Below, piece after piece: positions 46,227-55,530 of a stretch of 64,000 nt of DNA. A program made the position numbers and the translations under genes. The DNA is taken from the NCBI RefSeq assembly GCF_002019695.1, contig NZ_KV917376.1, forward strand, positions 3,252,040 through 3,316,039. Direction: 5' to 3'. The notes under the pieces were generated by a model. It made no database searches and was not told where the DNA came from. It saw nothing but the letters and a program-made list of their open reading frames with translations. How positions within the stretch are numbered: the stretch's first letter is position 1; every line of letters starts with the position of its first letter. Source of the stretch: Evansella clarkii (lineage in GTDB: Bacteria; Bacillota; Bacilli; Bacillales; Salisediminibacteriaceae).

Positions 46227-47399
46227 TTAATACAAATTTAATTTTCCAATTCTCTCGACTGCTTCCTGGATTCTTTCTTCGGTAGTCAGAAGTCCGATGC
46301 GGACATATCCTTCGCCGTGTTCACCAAATCCGTTGCCTGGTGCAGTCGCTACATGAGCTTTTTCAATGAGCATGTCTGCGAATTCTTCAGAAGTGTAACC
46401 TTCAGCTACTGGCATCCAGGCAAAGAAGGATCCTTTTGGAAATTTAATATCACAGCCGATTTTCTGCATGCCTTCAACAAAGATATTCCGCCGACGTTCA
46501 TAAATCTCCAAAAGTTCCTGAACCGGTTCCTGGCTTCCAAGCAGAGCATCTGCAGCTGCTTCCTGGACAGCTCCGAAAAGGCTGACATACATGTGGTCCT
46601 GAATAAGGTTAAGTGCTTCGATCACTGAAGGATTTCCAACGGCGAATGCCACCCGCCAGCCAGCCATATTATATGTTTTTGACATGGTATAGATTTCAAT
46701 TCCAGTCTCCTTTGCCCCCGGGACCTGCAGAAAGCTTATTGGTTTTTTGTTATCAAAACCGATTGCGCCATAGGCAAAATCATGAACTACACAAATATTA
46801 TGTTTTTCGCCAATCTCGACTGTTTCTTCAAAAAATTCTTTTGTTGCTGTGGCGGCGGTAGGATTATTTGGGTAATTTAAAAATATTAATTTTGCCTGCT
46901 TCAGATCTTTCTGTGAGATTTCGTTGTAATCAGGCAGGTAATTATTTTTTTCCACAAGAGGCATAAAAACAGGTTTTGCATCGGCCATCACAATGCCTGA
47001 CATATAATCTGGATAGCCTGGGTCAGGGAGGAGGGCGGTGTCCCCCGGGTTTAACAGGCACTGGCTTAGTTCCACTAGCCCAGCCTTAGCGCCAAACAAC
47101 ACGGCTACTTCTTTTTCGGGGTCTAAGTCTACATCGTAATCACGTTTATAAAACTTACAAACTGCTTCTTTCAGCTCGGGTACGCCTCTGAAAGGAGAAT
47201 ATTTATGGTGAAGAGGATTCTCTGCAGCTGACCGCAGCGAGTGAACTATATATTCCGGCGTAGGAAGGTCCGGGTTTCCCTGCCCGAGGTTAATGATGTC
47301 ATATCCTTTCTTTTTGGCATGCTGCACTTTTTTAACGAGCTTTGCAAAAAATTGTTCCGGCAGTCTTGCCAGCATTTCGGATTGCTCGAACGATTTCAT
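46227..47399 (-). CDS. mtnE: Methionine-salvage aminotransferase MtnE-like
   Basis: The 390-residue class I/II PLP aminotransferase has INLGQGNPDLPTPEYI near the N-terminus, NYPNNPTAATAT, DFAYGAIGF, PLP lysine in YTMSKTYNMAGWR and a C-terminal VRIGLLTTEERI. In B. subtilis YkrV/MtnE converts 2-keto-4-methylthiobutyrate to methionine. The neighbouring divergent mtnU homologue supports this assignment. ATG 47399 is preferred because CTGGAG lies 10 bases upstream; GTG 47408 is too close to it. Other mtn genes are not in the window. Confidence 0.85.
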   Translation of the reverse strand: MKSFEQSEMLARLPEQFFAKLVKKVQHAKKKGYDIINLGQGNPDLPTPEYIVHSLRSAAENPLHHKYSPFRGVPELKEAVCKFYKRDYDVDLDPEKEVAVLFGAKAGLVELSQCLLNPGDTALLPDPGYPDYMSGIVMADAKPVFMPLVEKNNYLPDYNEISQKDLKQAKLIFLNYPNNPTAATATKEFFEETVEIGEKHNICVVHDFAYGAIGFDNKKPISFLQVPGAKETGIEIYTMSKTYNMAGWRVAFAVGNPSVIEALNLIQDHMYVSLFGAVQEAAADALLGSQEPVQELLEIYERRRNIFVEGMQKIGCDIKFPKGSFFAWMPVAEGYTSEEFADMLIEKAHVATAPGNGFGEHGEGYVRIGLLTTEERIQEAVERIGKLNLY

Positions 47400-47573
47400 G
47401 ACTATCACACTCCAGTAATTTTCTGACGGTATGTATATTCCTTACACCTACTATAACAAAAACAGAGCAATGGTTGTAAAATTTAAAAAGTTTGGAATTG
47501 TTGACGGAAGGGAAGGCGGATGTCATACTTTGTACAAAACGAACCATCCGGAACATAAGGGGAGGAAGAAAAA

Positions 47574-48362
47574 GTGCATACAAGAACTGCAATAGTACAA
47601 ATGGATATTGCTTTTGGCGACCTGGATAAAAATTATGAAACAGTGAAGAAAAACATTATAAAAGCGGCGAAAGAACACGCAGATGTTGTAGTACTGCCTG
47701 AACTTTGGCCAACAGGCTATGCTTTAACGCGACTTGATGAGCTTGCCGATAAAGGCGGCAAAAAATCCACGGACTTTATCGCTGAGCTGGCGAGAGAGTA
47801 TAAAATCAATATTGTTGCAGGCTCTGTCCCGAAAGAAACATCGGCCGGAGTGACAAATACGATGTTCGTTTTCAACAGGAGCGGAGAGCTTGTGAAAGAA
47901 TACAGTAAAGCCCATCTTTTCCGGCTGATGGAGGAAGAAAAGTATTTAGCTGAGGGGAATAAGGATGGCTTGTTTGAACTTGACGGCACAAAGAGTGCCG
48001 GGGTGATCTGCTATGACATCCGTTTCCCGGAGTGGATCCGAACTCATATGCTTGACGATACGAAAGTGCTTTATGTGGTCGCCGAGTGGCCGAAACCACG
48101 GACAAATCACTGGAGAACCCTCCTCATAAGCAGGGCGATTGAGAATCAGTGCTATGTAGTAGCTTGTAATCGGATTGGTTCCGACCCTAATAATGAATTT
48201 GGCGGCCATTCCATCGTTATTAACCCTTGGGGCGATATTGTTGCTGAAGCAGAAGAGGACGAAACAATTCTTTATGCGGACCTTGATCTTGACGAAGTTG
48301 ATAAAGTCAGGGAGAAAATTCCTGTTTTCACTGACAGAAGGCCGGACTTATATAAATTATAG
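47574..48362 (+). CDS. mtnU: Carbon-nitrogen hydrolase family protein, MtnU-like
   Basis: The 262-residue nitrilase-superfamily protein has the catalytic Glu in VVLPELWPTG, Lys in EYSKAHLF and Cys in GVICYDIRFPEW. It resembles B. subtilis YkrU/MtnU, probably an omega-amidase that acts on keto-acid amides formed during methionine salvage. The start is GTG 47574 with GGGGAGGAAG upstream. It is divergent from mtnE across 174 bases, in which no SAM riboswitch is visible. Confidence 0.87.
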   Translation: MHTRTAIVQMDIAFGDLDKNYETVKKNIIKAAKEHADVVVLPELWPTGYALTRLDELADKGGKKSTDFIAELAREYKINIVAGSVPKETSAGVTNTMFVFNRSGELVKEYSKAHLFRLMEEEKYLAEGNKDGLFELDGTKSAGVICYDIRFPEWIRTHMLDDTKVLYVVAEWPKPRTNHWRTLLISRAIENQCYVVACNRIGSDPNNEFGGHSIVINPWGDIVAEAEEDETILYADLDLDEVDKVREKIPVFTDRRPDLYKL

Positions 48363-48426
48363 AAAACAGGAAGCTTCCTGCTTAGGGTTCCGTCTTAAGG
48401 TGCTTCTCTTACAGTCGTATTTAAAA

Positions 48427-48456
48427 ACTCGCCATAGTGATTGGCGAGTTTTTTTA
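48427..48456 (+). terminator. Terminator after mtnU
   Basis: ACTCGCC (48427-48433) pairs with GGCGAGT (48443-48449), followed by seven T residues. Confidence 0.9.
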
Positions 48457-48480
48457 TTCGCGGATAAGAGGCGAAAGTTA

Positions 48481-48691
48481 AATAAGCGGAGGTTTTCCGC
48501 TTATATGTAAAGTGGAGGTTGTTTCGGGGTGATATAAGGGGAGGGTTTCCGGTTATATAAAGCAAAACCGCCCATTTTCGTAATTTTATGGTTAATAAGC
48601 GGAATTTCTCCGTCTAATTATGAGTTTTTAGATATTAATTACGATTTAAGCGGAATCCCTCCGTCTATTTATTAAATCGACTGCTTAGCCT
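48481..48691. repeat. Dispersed intergenic repeat A, copy 2
   Basis: About 211 bp, colinear with 429-640: GGAGGTTTTCCGCTTATATG, GCCCATTTTCG, GCGGAATTTCTCCGTCTAAT, ATTTAAGCGGAATCCCTCCG, then AATCGACTGCTTA. It lies between mtnU and a convergent TerC-like gene, so it is at the 3' ends of both genes. The remaining bases to 48816 show nothing more. Confidence 0.75.
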
Positions 48692-48816
48692 GAAAACCTA
48701 ACATGATCCTGGATGAATAATAATGATAATGACGTATGCCAATTCATACGTCAAGTACCTTTGTATATTAAGAATGAACCCGAAAACGGAGGCTACCTGT
48801 TTCTATGCTAAATTTC

Positions 48817-49494
48817 CTAGAACCGGTTATTTTTCAAAGAAACATGGAGGCCAAGACAGATAATCAAAAGTGCTGTTATCTTGGAAAACATAGGAAGAAT
48901 GTTCACAGAAGGAAAGCTGTGATCAAATGACAGAAGCAGCGTGAATATAAGCTGGTCGTTCACGATATTTTCCATAGCTACATAACCAATAAATGAGGCA
49001 GCAATTACATAAAAGAAGGGAAAGTACTTTAATATATCAAATACAACCCTGGAAAAAACAAGCAGTGTAAAAAGACTGCAGGCAAACCCTAAAAAAACAA
49101 CCAACGGTGTTTCGGAAATCTGGGAAACGATTAATACACCATCAATGGACAGAAGAAGATCGATTAAAATAACATACAGCAAAATATTAAGAAGGGCCGG
49201 CGCTCGTTTCCCGGTTAAATCCACCTGGTCAACAGCCATTTTCCACGCAATGATTATAAGAATTAAACCAACTGCGAGTTCAAATCCAGGAATTCCATAT
49301 ACATAATGGACTACACTAACGTACACGGTTCTGTTAAGGGCCATGAATACAGCTAGGAATAAAACAACTGCAAAGGACGAAGCATAGCGTTTCAGAATCG
49401 TTACGTAAATTATTATATTATCCAAGTCACTTATAAAACTTATGAGGAAAACCGTTAACAGTTCGGGCAATTGCATCACCTTAAAAAGTGTCAT
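48817..49494 (-). CDS. TerC/YjbE-like integral membrane protein
   Basis: 225 residues with six to seven hydrophobic helices. Acidic motifs lie within membrane segments: ISDLDNIIIY near residue 20 and LIDLLLSIDGVLI near 115. These are the two paired-Asp positions of the TerC family, linked to metal efflux or metalation of exported proteins. The match is partial and the protein is diverged. The C-terminus is hydrophobic. It stands alone. Metal-dependent control cannot be seen. Confidence 0.7.
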   Translation of the reverse strand: MTLFKVMQLPELLTVFLISFISDLDNIIIYVTILKRYASSFAVVLFLAVFMALNRTVYVSVVHYVYGIPGFELAVGLILIIIAWKMAVDQVDLTGKRAPALLNILLYVILIDLLLSIDGVLIVSQISETPLVVFLGFACSLFTLLVFSRVVFDILKYFPFFYVIAASFIGYVAMENIVNDQLIFTLLLSFDHSFPSVNILPMFSKITALLIICLGLHVSLKNNRF

Positions 49495-49840
49495 AGTAAA
49501 AATGTATGACCATTTTTAAGTAACTTGTCTCTCCTGAGGTGTTTTTCTGTTAATTTTTACTGTTAGTTTTGTTACAAAGTGACGATCATTTTTCGGTTTG
49601 AAAATTAAAACAGGATGTTCAGTTCATCAAAATGAAGAAATATGCTGTCTGTTGGCAGAAAGAGTTCTTGGTTTTTAAACGATTGTTTAAATATGTCGTA
49701 ATTAACAGTGGTTTATTGTTGCCTGTTCGGTATTTTGCTGCTCTCGGGTATAACATTAATTTCCTTGATTCAACAACAGCCGGTCCTCACAAAATAACAT
49801 GGAAGCACTTTTATTTTTATTGTGTTAAGGGGGCGAGACA
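49495..49840. other. Intergenic stretch without a supported gene
   Basis: A frame at 49632-49844 (70 residues) lacks a ribosome site and has no family features. The AT-rich sequence probably holds promoters for the TerC-like gene and the small genes that follow; none could be defined. TTTTTAAACGATTGTTTAAA near 49671 is a partial palindrome like the one at 37252. Confidence 0.4.
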
Positions 49841-49981
49841 ATGACAAGGAAACGAAAAGGGCAGCGAAACGCGGGCATTACAAATAACCAGACACCAACG
49901 GAAAGCCTTCCTGATGTGGAGGAAGAATACCGCCGCAGCAACCATAACCGGCCAAAAATGGGACCTGGCTCCAGAGGATAA
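49841..49981 (+). CDS. 46-residue basic hydrophilic small protein
   Basis: Begins MTKRKRKGQ-like (MTRKRKGQRNAGITNNQ) and ends RPKMGPGSRG. It is highly basic at the start, with no hydrophobic segment. AAGGGGGCGAG lies 6 bases before ATG 49841. It is first of three consecutive tiny frames with ribosome-site-like sequence, which suggests a small-protein cluster, perhaps spore-related. Not recognised. Confidence 0.5.
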   Translation: MTRKRKGQRNAGITNNQTPTESLPDVEEEYRRSNHNRPKMGPGSRG

Positions 49982-50052
49982 ACGAAAAATAAGACAGGGC
50001 ACAAAGAGGAAAGCAATTTGAGCACTATCTTGACTAAAAAGGAGGAAGAATA

Positions 50053-50151
50053 ATGGACAGGCAAAAAACAAAACAGAAAAGAAGCAATATAGAAATTGAA
50101 ACAAAAGAAATTCCTGAAGTGGAAACGGAAACTCCTCACCCAGGAACATAG
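50053..50151 (+). CDS. 32-residue hydrophilic small protein
   Basis: MDRQKTKQKRSNIEIETKEI continues to PHPGT. A strong AAAGGAGGAAG site lies 6 bases before ATG 50053, which is the main support. Basic start, acidic Glu/Thr repeat in the middle. Function unknown; it could be a spore component. Confidence 0.45.
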   Translation: MDRQKTKQKRSNIEIETKEIPEVETETPHPGT

Positions 50152-50221
50152 GAATTCAGTCTTCAAAACGATTCTTTTGCAACTGGGGAGAACGAATACT
50201 TGAGGGAGTATAAAACAGCAG

Positions 50222-50368
50222 ATGAAATTTAATAGTGAACCGAAAGAAATACTTGGGAAAAGAACTGGTAAAGAAACGGACCTGCTTGTACAGAAAGGAC
50301 TGGAAGAAGGAAAAAGAAAAGCTGCCAAAACAAAAGATACCGGTGGTAAATATTGCGGGGGTTTATAA
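50222..50368 (+). CDS. 48-residue charged small protein
   Basis: MKFNSEPKEILGKRTGKETD runs through a Lys/Glu-rich middle to KYCGGL. GAGGGAG lies about 13 bases before the ATG, a long spacing, so the start or the gene itself is uncertain. It follows two similar tiny genes on the same strand. Confidence 0.35.
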   Translation: MKFNSEPKEILGKRTGKETDLLVQKGLEEGKRKAAKTKDTGGKYCGGL

Positions 50369-50431
50369 TATAACCTTCCTTTGTACAGACTAACAATAGA
50401 TAAACGTTCGGTCTGGAAGGGAAGTGTTCTT

Positions 50432-50887
50432 ATGCTGAAACATCTGATTGCTTTTGGATTAAAACTTGGTTATGTATCACTTGTTGCACTGACGGTCCTT
50501 TCTATCGCAGATATACCGATAACCTGGATATTACTTATTGCCCTGGCAGTAACCATTCCTGCATATATTGCTGATGTTATTGCCTTCCCGCAGTTTGGTA
50601 ACTTTATTGCGACACTCGCTGACTTTGTCATGTATACTTTTGTCCTGGCAATTCTGCTTGTAAGCTTTGTGGACGGGAGCATAAGAAGCCTTCTGTTAGC
50701 TGCCGGCATAGGGGGAACCCTCGTTTTTTTCGAAGCCATTTACCACGAGTTTATCATGAAAAAAGTGGTGAAAGTAAAAGGGGCAAATCCTTTGTTCGGG
50801 AAATTTGAAATGCAGACAGAATTCGCGGAAGAGATGGATATTAAGGAAGCGGTTAAAAAGGACAGTGAAGAAAAAAAGCCTCATTGA
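50432..50887 (+). CDS. DUF2512 (YndM-like) membrane protein
   Basis: 151 residues with four hydrophobic helices (KLGYVSLVALTVLSIADI, WILLIALAVTIPAYIADVI, FVMYTFVLAILLVSFV, LLLAAGIGGTLVFFEAIYHE) and a charged C-terminal tail ending in the terminator. The pattern fits the DUF2512/YndM family of unknown function. ATG 50432 is preferred because AAGGGAAG lies 7 bases upstream; an upstream TTG at 50381 lacks one. Confidence 0.78.
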   Translation: MLKHLIAFGLKLGYVSLVALTVLSIADIPITWILLIALAVTIPAYIADVIAFPQFGNFIATLADFVMYTFVLAILLVSFVDGSIRSLLLAAGIGGTLVFFEAIYHEFIMKKVVKVKGANPLFGKFEMQTEFAEEMDIKEAVKKDSEEKKPH

Positions 50888-50900
50888 AGAGGCTTTTTTT
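50871..50900. terminator. Two-way terminator overlapping the end of the DUF2512 gene
   Basis: AAAAAAAGCCTC (50871-50882) pairs with GAGGCTTTTTTT (50889-50900). The stop codon of the upstream gene is in the loop. It serves the convergent gene at 50914 as well. Confidence 0.88.
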
Positions 50901-50913
50901 CCTTTATATACGC

Positions 50914-51237
50914 TTAATGCTCAAAGCCGCGATTTATTTTCTCAAACACATCATCCAGATTCTCTAACCCATGAGCTTCCGGCTCATCTCCTGCGTCCGA
51001 TTCAATCACCCATTCCCGTTTTACAGGTGCAAGCTGATTATCTTCGTTTTTTCTGTAAGGGAGGTGAATCATATACACTCTGTCATCCTTACGGACAGTA
51101 TAGCCCATATGGTATTGATCCCCTTCTCCTTCTTCTTCAAACACTGATATATCCTCTAAATTGTATTTTTCCATCAGCGGTTCGAAAGAGTGCATCAAAT
51201 CATTTACTATCGTTTCCCGTGGAAGAAAATCCATCAC
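50914..51237 (-). CDS. Conserved acidic protein of unknown function
   Basis: 107 residues, no signal or membrane segment, strongly acidic (VFEEEGEGDQYHMGYTV, ESDAGDEPEAHGLENLDDVF). The mixed strand-and-helix pattern suggests one small globular domain. AAAGGGGG lies upstream of the start on the minus strand. I suspect a small Bacillaceae-specific family but cannot name it. Confidence 0.72.
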   Translation of the reverse strand: MMDFLPRETIVNDLMHSFEPLMEKYNLEDISVFEEEGEGDQYHMGYTVRKDDRVYMIHLPYRKNEDNQLAPVKREWVIESDAGDEPEAHGLENLDDVFEKINRGFEH

Positions 51238-51584
51238 AAATCCCCCTTTTATATTGTCCTGCTTTTAATATGAGTATAATCAGGCCGGTTCATACCAACA
51301 CACCTCGACATTACCCCTGGTAAAGTGGGACTAAATACCCTACTGATGGCCTACCCTCAACTGATAAAACTGTAATATTAAGCTCCTGATAGAGTTTATC
51401 AAACAAATACCCAGTTTTTTATAAAAAACAAGTCGAATATTTAGGTAATTGGTCCAGGAGGGGAAACCGAACAGGGCGTGTAATATTATTAATTGTTGGA
51501 ATTTTTTGAATACATTGGTGCAGGAAAGGGGGGAAATGGTCGCCTTTGTACATAAAAAACTATTAAGAGGGGTGTTGTAAAGGG

Positions 51585-54011
51585 ATGCAGAAGCGATTTA
51601 TGAAGGGGATTTTGTTGTTTTTAGCTGCGCTGCTTATTTTGTCCACGTTTAGTGTAAATGTTTTTGCAGGGGGAAAAAACGAAACAAGCAGAGAATTGGA
51701 CACAGCTGAATTATTTGGGGAAATTGATATTTCTTCCAGTGTACCAGAGACAGTTATTGTTGAATTAGAAGAAGAATCAATCATTGAAGCGAAGCATAAA
51801 GGAAAAAGGCAGTCTGCTGCAAATCTCAAATCAGAACGGGGAAAAGTTATCTCCGACCTCAAAAGCAAAACGAAGAACGCAGAAGTTAACCACGAATACG
51901 ATTATTTATTCTCCGGTTTTTCCGTTGAAATTCCTGCAAATGAAATTCCAAAATTATTAACTGTACCGGGTGTAAAGGCTGTCTATCCAAACGTGGAATA
52001 TACAGTGGATGCAATGGAGCTCGACTGGGACGCTGTAAACCCTGAAATGATGGAGAGTGCTCCTTTTATCGGTTCTGACCTGGCCTGGGACGCAGGTTAT
52101 ACAGGGGAAGGAATTACAGTAGCAGTCATTGACACTGGTACTGACTATACGCACCCTGATTTAGCTCATGCCTTTGGTGACTACAAAGGGTATGATTTTG
52201 TAGATAATAATGACGATCCTCAGGAAACACCTCCTGGCGACCCGCGTGGCGGATCCACTAACCATGGAACTCACGTAGCAGGAACTGTTGCTGCTAACGG
52301 CGAGATTATGGGAGTGGCTCCTCATGCTAATTTATTGGCTTATCGTGTTCTCGGTCCTGGAGGAAGCGGTACAACTGAAAATGTAGTAGCTGGTATTGAA
52401 AGAGCAGTACAGGACGGGGCAGATATCATGAACCTGTCTTTAGGAAATTCACAGAATGACCCTGACTTTGCGACCAGTATAGCGCTTGACTGGGCAATGG
52501 CAGAGGGCGTTGTGGCTGTAACATCTAACGGAAACAGCGGTCCGGATAACTGGACAGTAGGATCGCCGGGAACTTCCCGTGAGGCAATCTCTGTAGGTGC
52601 GAACCGACTTCCTTATAATGTCTTCTCTTCTGAAATTTTCACTTCAGAAGGTGTGGAATATCCATCTGCCAAAGTAATGGGCTTTCCAAGTGAGGAAGAG
52701 CTTCTCGAGCTAAATGATGGTGAATATGAGTTTGTTGATGTTGGTCTTGGAGCTGTCTCAGATTTTGAAGGAAAAGACGTTGAAGGTAAGATTGCTTTAA
52801 TATCCCGCGGTGATTTCGCTTTCGTTGATAAAGCAGAGAACGCGAAACATGCAGGAGCAGTAGGGGCAATTATCTACAACAACGTAGCAGGAGAACATCC
52901 TGACGTTCCAGGTATGGCTGTACCTACTATTAAAACAACTTTGGCAGACGGTCAGCAGTTGTTAGCTGAACTGGAAGCTGGAAACAATACGGTTTCTTTC
53001 GATATTGAGTTTTCTCATGAAGTTGGAGAAACAGTGGCGGACTTCTCTTCCCGCGGCCCGGTAATGAATAACTGGATGATTAAGCCTGATGTTGGGGCAC
53101 CTGGTGTAAACATTGTAAGCACCATCCCGACTCATAATCCTGATAACCCGCATGGTTACGCTGCATTCCAGGGAACAAGTATGTCAGCACCACATGTAGC
53201 AGGAGCTGCAGCTTTAATTTTGGAGGCTAACCCTGACTGGGGAGTGGATAACGTTAAATCAGCACTGATGAATACTGCTGAAACGGTGATCGACCCTGCA
53301 ACCGGCAAGCCATACCCTCATAATACCCAGGGAGCAGGAAGTATCCGGGTACTTGATGCCATCAATGCGGAAACTCTCGCAGTACCAGGCAGCCATTCTT
53401 TTGGCAAGTTCGTCAAAGACAACGGCCGACAGGTGGAAGGCCAGAGCTTCGAGCTTAAGAACCTTTCAAATGAAAGAAAACGTTACACATTTGATGTTGA
53501 ATTTGATGGCAACCCTGACGGAATCAGAGTAATGACAAGCAACAACCTGAACGTGCAGCCAGGAAAATCACAGAATGTAAGATTTAATGTCCAGGTAGAT
53601 ACTTCCAAATTAGAAGAGGGATATTATGAAGGGACTATAAAGATCAGCGACGGAACGAATACGATTAACGTACCGACTATCCTCTTTGTCGGGGAACCGG
53701 ATTATCCTGTGACTCTTCTGGAAGGTGTCTATTTGGAAAATGCAGGTGACGGGACCTATAATATTGGTTCCATCATCCCTCATGGAGCTGACTATATTGA
53801 GTACGACTTATTTGAGTTTAATAACGGAGCAGTAGGGGACGAAATCAACATTTTTGGTCCATTTACTGATGCTCCGGGTCCAATCCATGAATTTTCCTGG
53901 GACGGATATGTTGACGGAGAAGAAGTGCCAAATGGTCAATATGCGATGTTTGCATACGTAGAGAAAGACGGCCGGGCAGAATACAAAGGCTGGCTCGTAA
54001 CAAAAGACTAA
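51585..54011 (+). CDS. vpr: Vpr-like extracellular subtilisin (S8) with PA domain
   Basis: The 808 residues have a signal peptide (MQKRFMKG...NVFAG), an I9 propeptide domain (about 50-140, DYLFSGFSVEIPANEIPKLL), and the S8 domain with catalytic Asp183 in VIDTGTDYTHPD, His230 in NHGTHVAGT and Ser532 in GTSMSAPHVAG. A PA domain (about 355-470) is inserted between His and Ser, and a beta-rich C-terminal region follows. Length and order match B. subtilis Vpr (about 806). It is a secreted protease for protein degradation; its acidity suits salt. The subtilase tail at 1-324 is a different, AprX-like type. Confidence 0.93.
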   Translation: MQKRFMKGILLFLAALLILSTFSVNVFAGGKNETSRELDTAELFGEIDISSSVPETVIVELEEESIIEAKHKGKRQSAANLKSERGKVISDLKSKTKNAEVNHEYDYLFSGFSVEIPANEIPKLLTVPGVKAVYPNVEYTVDAMELDWDAVNPEMMESAPFIGSDLAWDAGYTGEGITVAVIDTGTDYTHPDLAHAFGDYKGYDFVDNNDDPQETPPGDPRGGSTNHGTHVAGTVAANGEIMGVAPHANLLAYRVLGPGGSGTTENVVAGIERAVQDGADIMNLSLGNSQNDPDFATSIALDWAMAEGVVAVTSNGNSGPDNWTVGSPGTSREAISVGANRLPYNVFSSEIFTSEGVEYPSAKVMGFPSEEELLELNDGEYEFVDVGLGAVSDFEGKDVEGKIALISRGDFAFVDKAENAKHAGAVGAIIYNNVAGEHPDVPGMAVPTIKTTLADGQQLLAELEAGNNTVSFDIEFSHEVGETVADFSSRGPVMNNWMIKPDVGAPGVNIVSTIPTHNPDNPHGYAAFQGTSMSAPHVAGAAALILEANPDWGVDNVKSALMNTAETVIDPATGKPYPHNTQGAGSIRVLDAINAETLAVPGSHSFGKFVKDNGRQVEGQSFELKNLSNERKRYTFDVEFDGNPDGIRVMTSNNLNVQPGKSQNVRFNVQVDTSKLEEGYYEGTIKISDGTNTINVPTILFVGEPDYPVTLLEGVYLENAGDGTYNIGSIIPHGADYIEYDLFEFNNGAVGDEINIFGPFTDAPGPIHEFSWDGYVDGEEVPNGQYAMFAYVEKDGRAEYKGWLVTKD

Positions 54012-54024
54012 GGAACTGAGAGAA

Positions 54025-54058
54025 CCCTGCGGGTAATTAGCCTGCAGGGCTTTTCTTT
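54025..54058 (+). terminator. Terminator after vpr
   Basis: CCCTGC (54025-54030) pairs with GCAGGG (54044-54049), followed by CTTTTCTTTTT. Confidence 0.75.
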
Positions 54059-54241
54059 TTATGTATGTTCTCCAAAATGTAAATCGCTGCAGCAAAATTC
54101 AATTAATTTTTCTGGCAGGATTATGGCGCTGTTTTTTTAACCAAAAAAATGGGTAACGTAATTTAAACAGGGTTTTTACCATCGGAAAGATGTTAAAGAT
54201 ACATAACAGAATATATTCTGAACCGGGGAGGGTACCCAGCT

Positions 54242-55048
54242 ATGAAGCTGTCACATGAAGAGCGAATTCAGCTCCATGAATTTAACAACTTAACGAAATC
54301 GCTGAGTTTTAATATGTACGATGTCTGCTATACGAAAACCCGTAAGGAACGGGAGCAATATATTGAATATATTGATGAGCAGTACAACGCAGAACGCCTG
54401 ACAAAAATACTGAAAAATGTCGCCGACATTATCGGTGCACACGTTTTAAATGTAGCAAAGCAGGATTATGTGCCTCAGGGGGCTAGTGTAACAGTACTTG
54501 TTTCTGAAGGTCCAGTTGTTGAAGTGCCGGAAGAAAACTACGAGGAATCACCAGGTCCTTTGCCGGACAACGTAGTGATGGCCCTTGATAAAAGCCATAT
54601 AACTGTTCACACTTATCCGGAATACCATCCGGTGGAAGGTATCAGTACATTCAGGGCTGACATTGATGTATCTACTTGCGGAGAAATCTCTCCCCTGAAA
54701 GCATTGAACTATTTGATCCATTCCTTCGAAACAGATATTATGACTATGGATTACCGTGTCCGTGGCTTTACAAGGGATAAAAGCGGGCGGAAGCTGTTTA
54801 TCGATCATGATATTAATTCCATACAGAATTATCTGCCAGGCGAGGTAAAAAAGCAGTACGACATGATCGACGTAAACATTTATCAGGAAAATATTTTTCA
54901 TACGAAATGTAAGCTGAAGGATTTTGACCTGGACAATTATTTGTTCGGCCAAAGTAAAGACAAGCTGTCTGATAAGGAAAAAGTAGAGATTACGGAAAAA
55001 CTCAGCAATGAAATGGATGAGATTTTTTACGGGAAAAATATCAGGTGA
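54242..55048 (+). CDS. speD: S-adenosylmethionine decarboxylase proenzyme, large (E. coli) type
   Basis: It makes decarboxylated SAM for spermidine synthesis. At 268 residues it matches the E. coli SpeD class rather than the roughly 126-residue Bacillus SpeH class. The self-cleavage site is [16 protein letters not shown], cut before Ser118, which becomes the pyruvoyl group. [20 protein letters not shown] and a C-terminal [20 protein letters not shown] follow, both typical. ATG 54242 lies after GGGGAGGG. No spermidine synthase gene is adjacent. Confidence 0.95.
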   Translation: MKLSHEERIQLHEFNNLTKSLSFNMYDVCYTKTRKEREQYIEYIDEQYNAERLTKILKNVADIIGAHVLNVAKQDYVPQGASVTVLVSEGPVVEVPEENYEESPGPLPDNVVMALDKSHITVHTYPEYHPVEGISTFRADIDVSTCGEISPLKALNYLIHSFETDIMTMDYRVRGFTRDKSGRKLFIDHDINSIQNYLPGEVKKQYDMIDVNIYQENIFHTKCKLKDFDLDNYLFGQSKDKLSDKEKVEITEKLSNEMDEIFYGKNIR

Positions 55049-55061
55049 ATTAGATAAAAAC

Positions 55062-55102
55062 GAGCCGCCCAGGGGGCAGAAGAATCTGTCCTTGGGCGGC
55101 TC
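55062..55102. terminator. Terminator between speD and the convergent zinc-ribbon gene
   Basis: GAGCCGCCCA (55062-55071) pairs with TGGGCGGCTC (55093-55102). The downstream T content is weak. Confidence 0.8.
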
Positions 55103-55105
55103 TTG

Positions 55106-55354
55106 TTATTGTTGATTCAATTCCGCTTGTTTTATAAATCGCTGTTCATCTTCCACCAGGCCGCAGGATCCGCACTGAACTCTCACTGCAGGTCCGTTAT
55201 AGGCACGGTGGAATGGATCAAGCCCTCCCTCTGTATATTCGTCAATCACTTCACCAGTCTGTGCATCAAGTTTAACAGGCGTCACAACCTGCTCAATAAT
55301 ATTAAATCGGGAACGGTTTGTTTTACAATTCGGACATACATACGGTTTAGACAT
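55106..55354 (-). CDS. Small zinc-ribbon protein
   Basis: 82 residues with two CxxC knuckles, CPNCKTN near the start and CGSCG near residue 62, which would bind one zinc ion. Between them lies a strand-rich segment ([20 protein letters not shown]). The minus-strand start has GGAGGTG 7 bases upstream. Such proteins often bind nucleic acid or partner proteins; no specific role is evident. Confidence 0.78.
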   Translation of the reverse strand: MSKPYVCPNCKTNRSRFNIIEQVVTPVKLDAQTGEVIDEYTEGGLDPFHRAYNGPAVRVQCGSCGLVEDEQRFIKQAELNQQ

Positions 55355-55493
55355 ATTTACACCTCCAAAGCCTAGTGTTTCCAGTTATGCTAAATTTAAT
55401 TTATTACCCTGGGTACTTATCCTAAAAATGTTAATAGCGAATAATACCGAAAAAAGTTTTTAAAAGGGGAATAAAATTGGAATTCTTTTCCCC

Positions 55494-55530
55494 GTTCTCT
55501 ATTGACATGTTCTCTATTAAGAACTAAAAT
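55494..55530 (+). promoter_or_regulatory. Eps operon promoter with SinR-like operators
   Basis: TTGACA (55502-55507), 17 bases, TAAAAT (55525-55530). GTTCTCTATT occurs twice, at 55494-55503 and 55509-55518, flanking and entering the -35/spacer. Each contains GTTCTCT, a perfect match to the B. subtilis SinR consensus GTTCTYT. An inverted near match (TAAGAAC) lies at 55518-55524, and two more (CAAGAAC 55591, GTTCTTA 55607) lie in the leader. Confidence 0.72.

Noticed and set aside
47400-47573. SAM riboswitch between mtnE and mtnU
   Set aside because: The 174-base gap is too short for two promoters plus the motif, and no S-box core was seen.
49632-49844. 70-residue frame after the TerC-like gene
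   Set aside because: No ribosome site, no recognisable features, and it overlaps the ribosome site of the next small gene.
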